The notes beneath the pieces were generated by a model that saw nothing but the letters and a program-made list of their open reading frames with translations, had not been told where the DNA came from and made no database searches. From assembly GCA_001916965.1 (NCBI GenBank), contig MNTL01000004.1, positions 58,379 to 122,378 on the forward strand: a DNA stretch of 64,000 bases, read 5' to 3'. The DNA comes from Roseburia sp. CAG:10041_57. GTDB taxonomy: Bacteria > Bacillota > Clostridia > Lachnospirales > Lachnospiraceae. A program made the translations under genes and the position numbers. This document shows, in pieces, positions 62,648 to 64,000 of the stretch; positions within the stretch are counted from its first letter, which is position 1; the number at the start of each line of letters is the position of its first letter.

Positions 62648-63923
62648 AATCAAGAGACTTACAATACTGGCGATGCTGGGAAGCATGGTTCTTGTGGCAG
62701 CTGTTATTGTAGTGTTCAATTATGAACGTTTTGTATCGACCGGCAGTACAGCCAAGCAGGAGCAGACGACAGAAACTGAAGGGGCGCTGGAAGAAGACGG
62801 CATGGTAAAAGGCGCTGATTTGTCAGCCTTTTTACAGGATGAAACGTTCTTTGATCATGAAAAAAATACATATGAGAAAGCAATGGAAGATGGAACACAG
62901 ACCGAGAGTGATACAGATGTGACATTGTTGGCTACCTCTGTGGAAAAAGACATACGTATCAAGGTAGTGGATGCTGAAGGTAAGACGGTAGAAGGATATC
63001 CGTTTGTCTTATCCGTAGGTGATCTGGGAAACTATCAGGATACAGATGAAGATGGTATGATCTATATATCAGGTGTACGTCCGGGAGAATATGAGATCAC
63101 TCTGGCTGATGCAGGAGAATACACCTGTACTTCTCCATCTCTGGATGTGCGTGTAAAAGCAATGGTTTCCTATATGCCGATAGAGGATATATCCTATCTG
63201 ATTCGCTCTGAGTCAGAGGTAGATGCTTCTATAGAAGATACAGAATCTGATGAAGTAGATGGAGATGACAGCCAGTATACAGCACTTCTGGATACGGATA
63301 GTCAGGACAAGCCAATAGAGCTTGGAATTGATGTGTCCAAATGGAATGGCGGGATTGACTGGGATGTGGTGAAAGCAGAGGGCGTAGATTATGCAATCAT
63401 CCGTTGTGGCTACCGTGGTTCCAGTTCAGGCTGGCTGATTGAAGACCCTTATTTCTGGCAGAATCTGCAGAATGCAAAGAAAGCCGGTGTTAAGGTAGGT
63501 ATCTATTTCTTTACACAGGCTACGACTATGGTAGAAGCAGTGGAAGAAGCCAGTATGGTAGTTACTTTGCTTGGCGGTGAGACACTGGACTATCCGGTAT
63601 TTATTGATACAGAAGGCGCAGGCGGCAATGGACGTGCGGATGGACTGGATGCAGATACCAGAACCATGGTGTGCGAATCTTTCTGTAGAACCATCGAGAA
63701 TGCGGGCTATCAGGCTGGTGTATATGCAAGCTGTAACTGGTATAGAAACAATCTGCATGCAGAAGATTTGGATGCGTATAAAATATGGCTGGCTGAGTAC
63801 CGCCAGACTCCACAGTATGAAGGACGCTACGATATGTGGCAATATACCTCCAGCGGTAGTGTAGCAGGTATCGAAGGACGGGTAGACTTAAACGTGAGTT
63901 ATATTCAGAGCTATGCAAATTGA
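62637..63923 (+). CDS. Second membrane-anchored GH25 muramidase
   Basis: A 428-residue protein starting at ATG 62637 (GAGG at 62627-62630), overlapping rmlA by 11 bases. One N-terminal helix (LTILAMLGSMVLVAAVIVVF) anchors it. A short acidic linker and a SpaA-like beta domain (about 95-180, EKDIRIKVVDAEGKTV, GMIYISGVRPGEYEI) are related to the one in the 57-kb protein. The GH25 domain (about 225-420) has ELGIDVSKWNGGIDWD and VFIDTEGAGG. Compared with the first GH25 protein, the last six residues (IQSYAN) are extra and are encoded by the structured repeat at 63902-64000. Confidence 0.9.
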   Translation: MDSKIKRLTILAMLGSMVLVAAVIVVFNYERFVSTGSTAKQEQTTETEGALEEDGMVKGADLSAFLQDETFFDHEKNTYEKAMEDGTQTESDTDVTLLATSVEKDIRIKVVDAEGKTVEGYPFVLSVGDLGNYQDTDEDGMIYISGVRPGEYEITLADAGEYTCTSPSLDVRVKAMVSYMPIEDISYLIRSESEVDASIEDTESDEVDGDDSQYTALLDTDSQDKPIELGIDVSKWNGGIDWDVVKAEGVDYAIIRCGYRGSSSGWLIEDPYFWQNLQNAKKAGVKVGIYFFTQATTMVEAVEEASMVVTLLGGETLDYPVFIDTEGAGGNGRADGLDADTRTMVCESFCRTIENAGYQAGVYASCNWYRNNLHAEDLDAYKIWLAEYRQTPQYEGRYDMWQYTSSGSVAGIEGRVDLNVSYIQSYAN

Positions 63924-64000
63924 GGCTGATATGCGTGTTTACAGGCATATCAGACGCAATTTATATAGCGAGGTAACCACATGAGCAAAAGGAAAGCTGC
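63902..64000 (+). repeat. Structured repeat element, copy B, cut by window end
   Basis: Related to 32786-32931 at about four of five bases from TATTCAGAGC (63902) onward, including the block GTAACCACATGAGCAAAA. The first hairpin is kept as GATATGC (63928-63934) with GCATATC (63945-63951). The stop codon and last codons of the GH25 gene lie inside it. The hairpin just after the stop could also serve as a terminator. The rest lies beyond the window. Confidence 0.78.

Noticed and set aside
32786..64000. The two related repeats as att sites of an integrated island
   Set aside because: Copy A has its own terminal inverted repeats and internal hairpins, which fit a dispersed element better than att sites. 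No phage or conjugation genes lie between.
1..64000. CRISPR arrays, tRNA and rRNA genes
   Set aside because: No regularly spaced repeats and no cloverleaf or rRNA-like sequence were recognised. The tandem repeats found are only two or three units of 12-16 bp.

Overview
The window looks like a chromosome segment from a low-GC Gram-positive gut anaerobe of the Clostridia, most likely a Lachnospiraceae member (Blautia/Dorea/Mediterraneibacter-like). The evidence is clean AAGGAG-type ribosome binding sites, sigma-A type promoters with extended -10 boxes, an AgrB/AgrD/LytTR/GHKL quorum module, BlaI and XRE regulators, GH25 muramidases, and DUF6311/DUF6020/DUF6077/GtrII-type membrane proteins that sit in surface-polysaccharide loci of that family. 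No rRNA, tRNA or CRISPR array was seen. Almost the whole window is a cell-surface glycan region.

Layout. 1-15.4 kb: an AT-rich, partly decayed glycan cluster. Intact genes (GT4, acyltransferase, DegT aminotransferase, FdtA-like ketoisomerase, GNAT, GT-D, PglK-like ABC flippase) alternate with broken ones (YfhO, two acyltransferases with in-frame stops, a GT-D-like gene with frameshifts and a deletion, a GT2 gene). 15.4-18.1 kb: an intact GT-D-like paralogue and a dead IS element. 18.1-25.5 kb: a teichoic-acid-like module with an acyltransferase, a sulfatase/LTA-synthase-like protein, a nucleotidyltransferase and PLP enzyme separated by a frameshift, a YidC-CDP-glycerol-transferase fusion, and a small membrane protein. 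25.5-32.9 kb: signal peptidase, then a 5.4-kb segment bounded by perfect 50-bp inverted repeats. It holds two convergent genes, a PD-(D/E)XK/STAND NTPase and a long glycosyltransferase, and a tyrosine recombinase gene ends inside one repeat. This looks like an invertible switch.

33-40.2 kb: an operon of large GT-C-like membrane proteins and glycosyltransferases. 40.3-45 kb: a cold-shock-like gene broken by a 16-bp tandem duplication, an agr quorum-sensing module with a 48-codon AgrD peptide gene, and a secreted protein. 45-51.5 kb: another GT-C-like protein, TagA, a GT2, two regulators and the initiating polyprenyl glycosylphosphotransferase. 51.5-56.8 kb: ChbG deacetylase, SGNH lipoprotein, PAP2 phosphatase, a DUF6077 pair and an EamA pair. 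56.8-64 kb: a 163-bp hairpin leader, two membrane-anchored GH25 muramidases and rmlB/rmlA.

How it fits together (inference). RmlA and RmlB at the right end make dTDP-4-keto-6-deoxyglucose. The FdtA-like, DegT and GNAT enzymes near 8.5-11.5 kb could turn this into a dTDP-3-acetamido-3,6-dideoxyhexose. The PNPT starts lipid-linked glycans, GT2/GT4/GT-D/TagA enzymes extend them, the PglK-like ABC protein flips them, and GT-C, acyltransferase, SGNH and EamA proteins decorate or supply precursors outside. Several layers of variability are visible: DNA inversion, a short tandem duplication, many nonsense and frameshift lesions, and mobile structured repeats.
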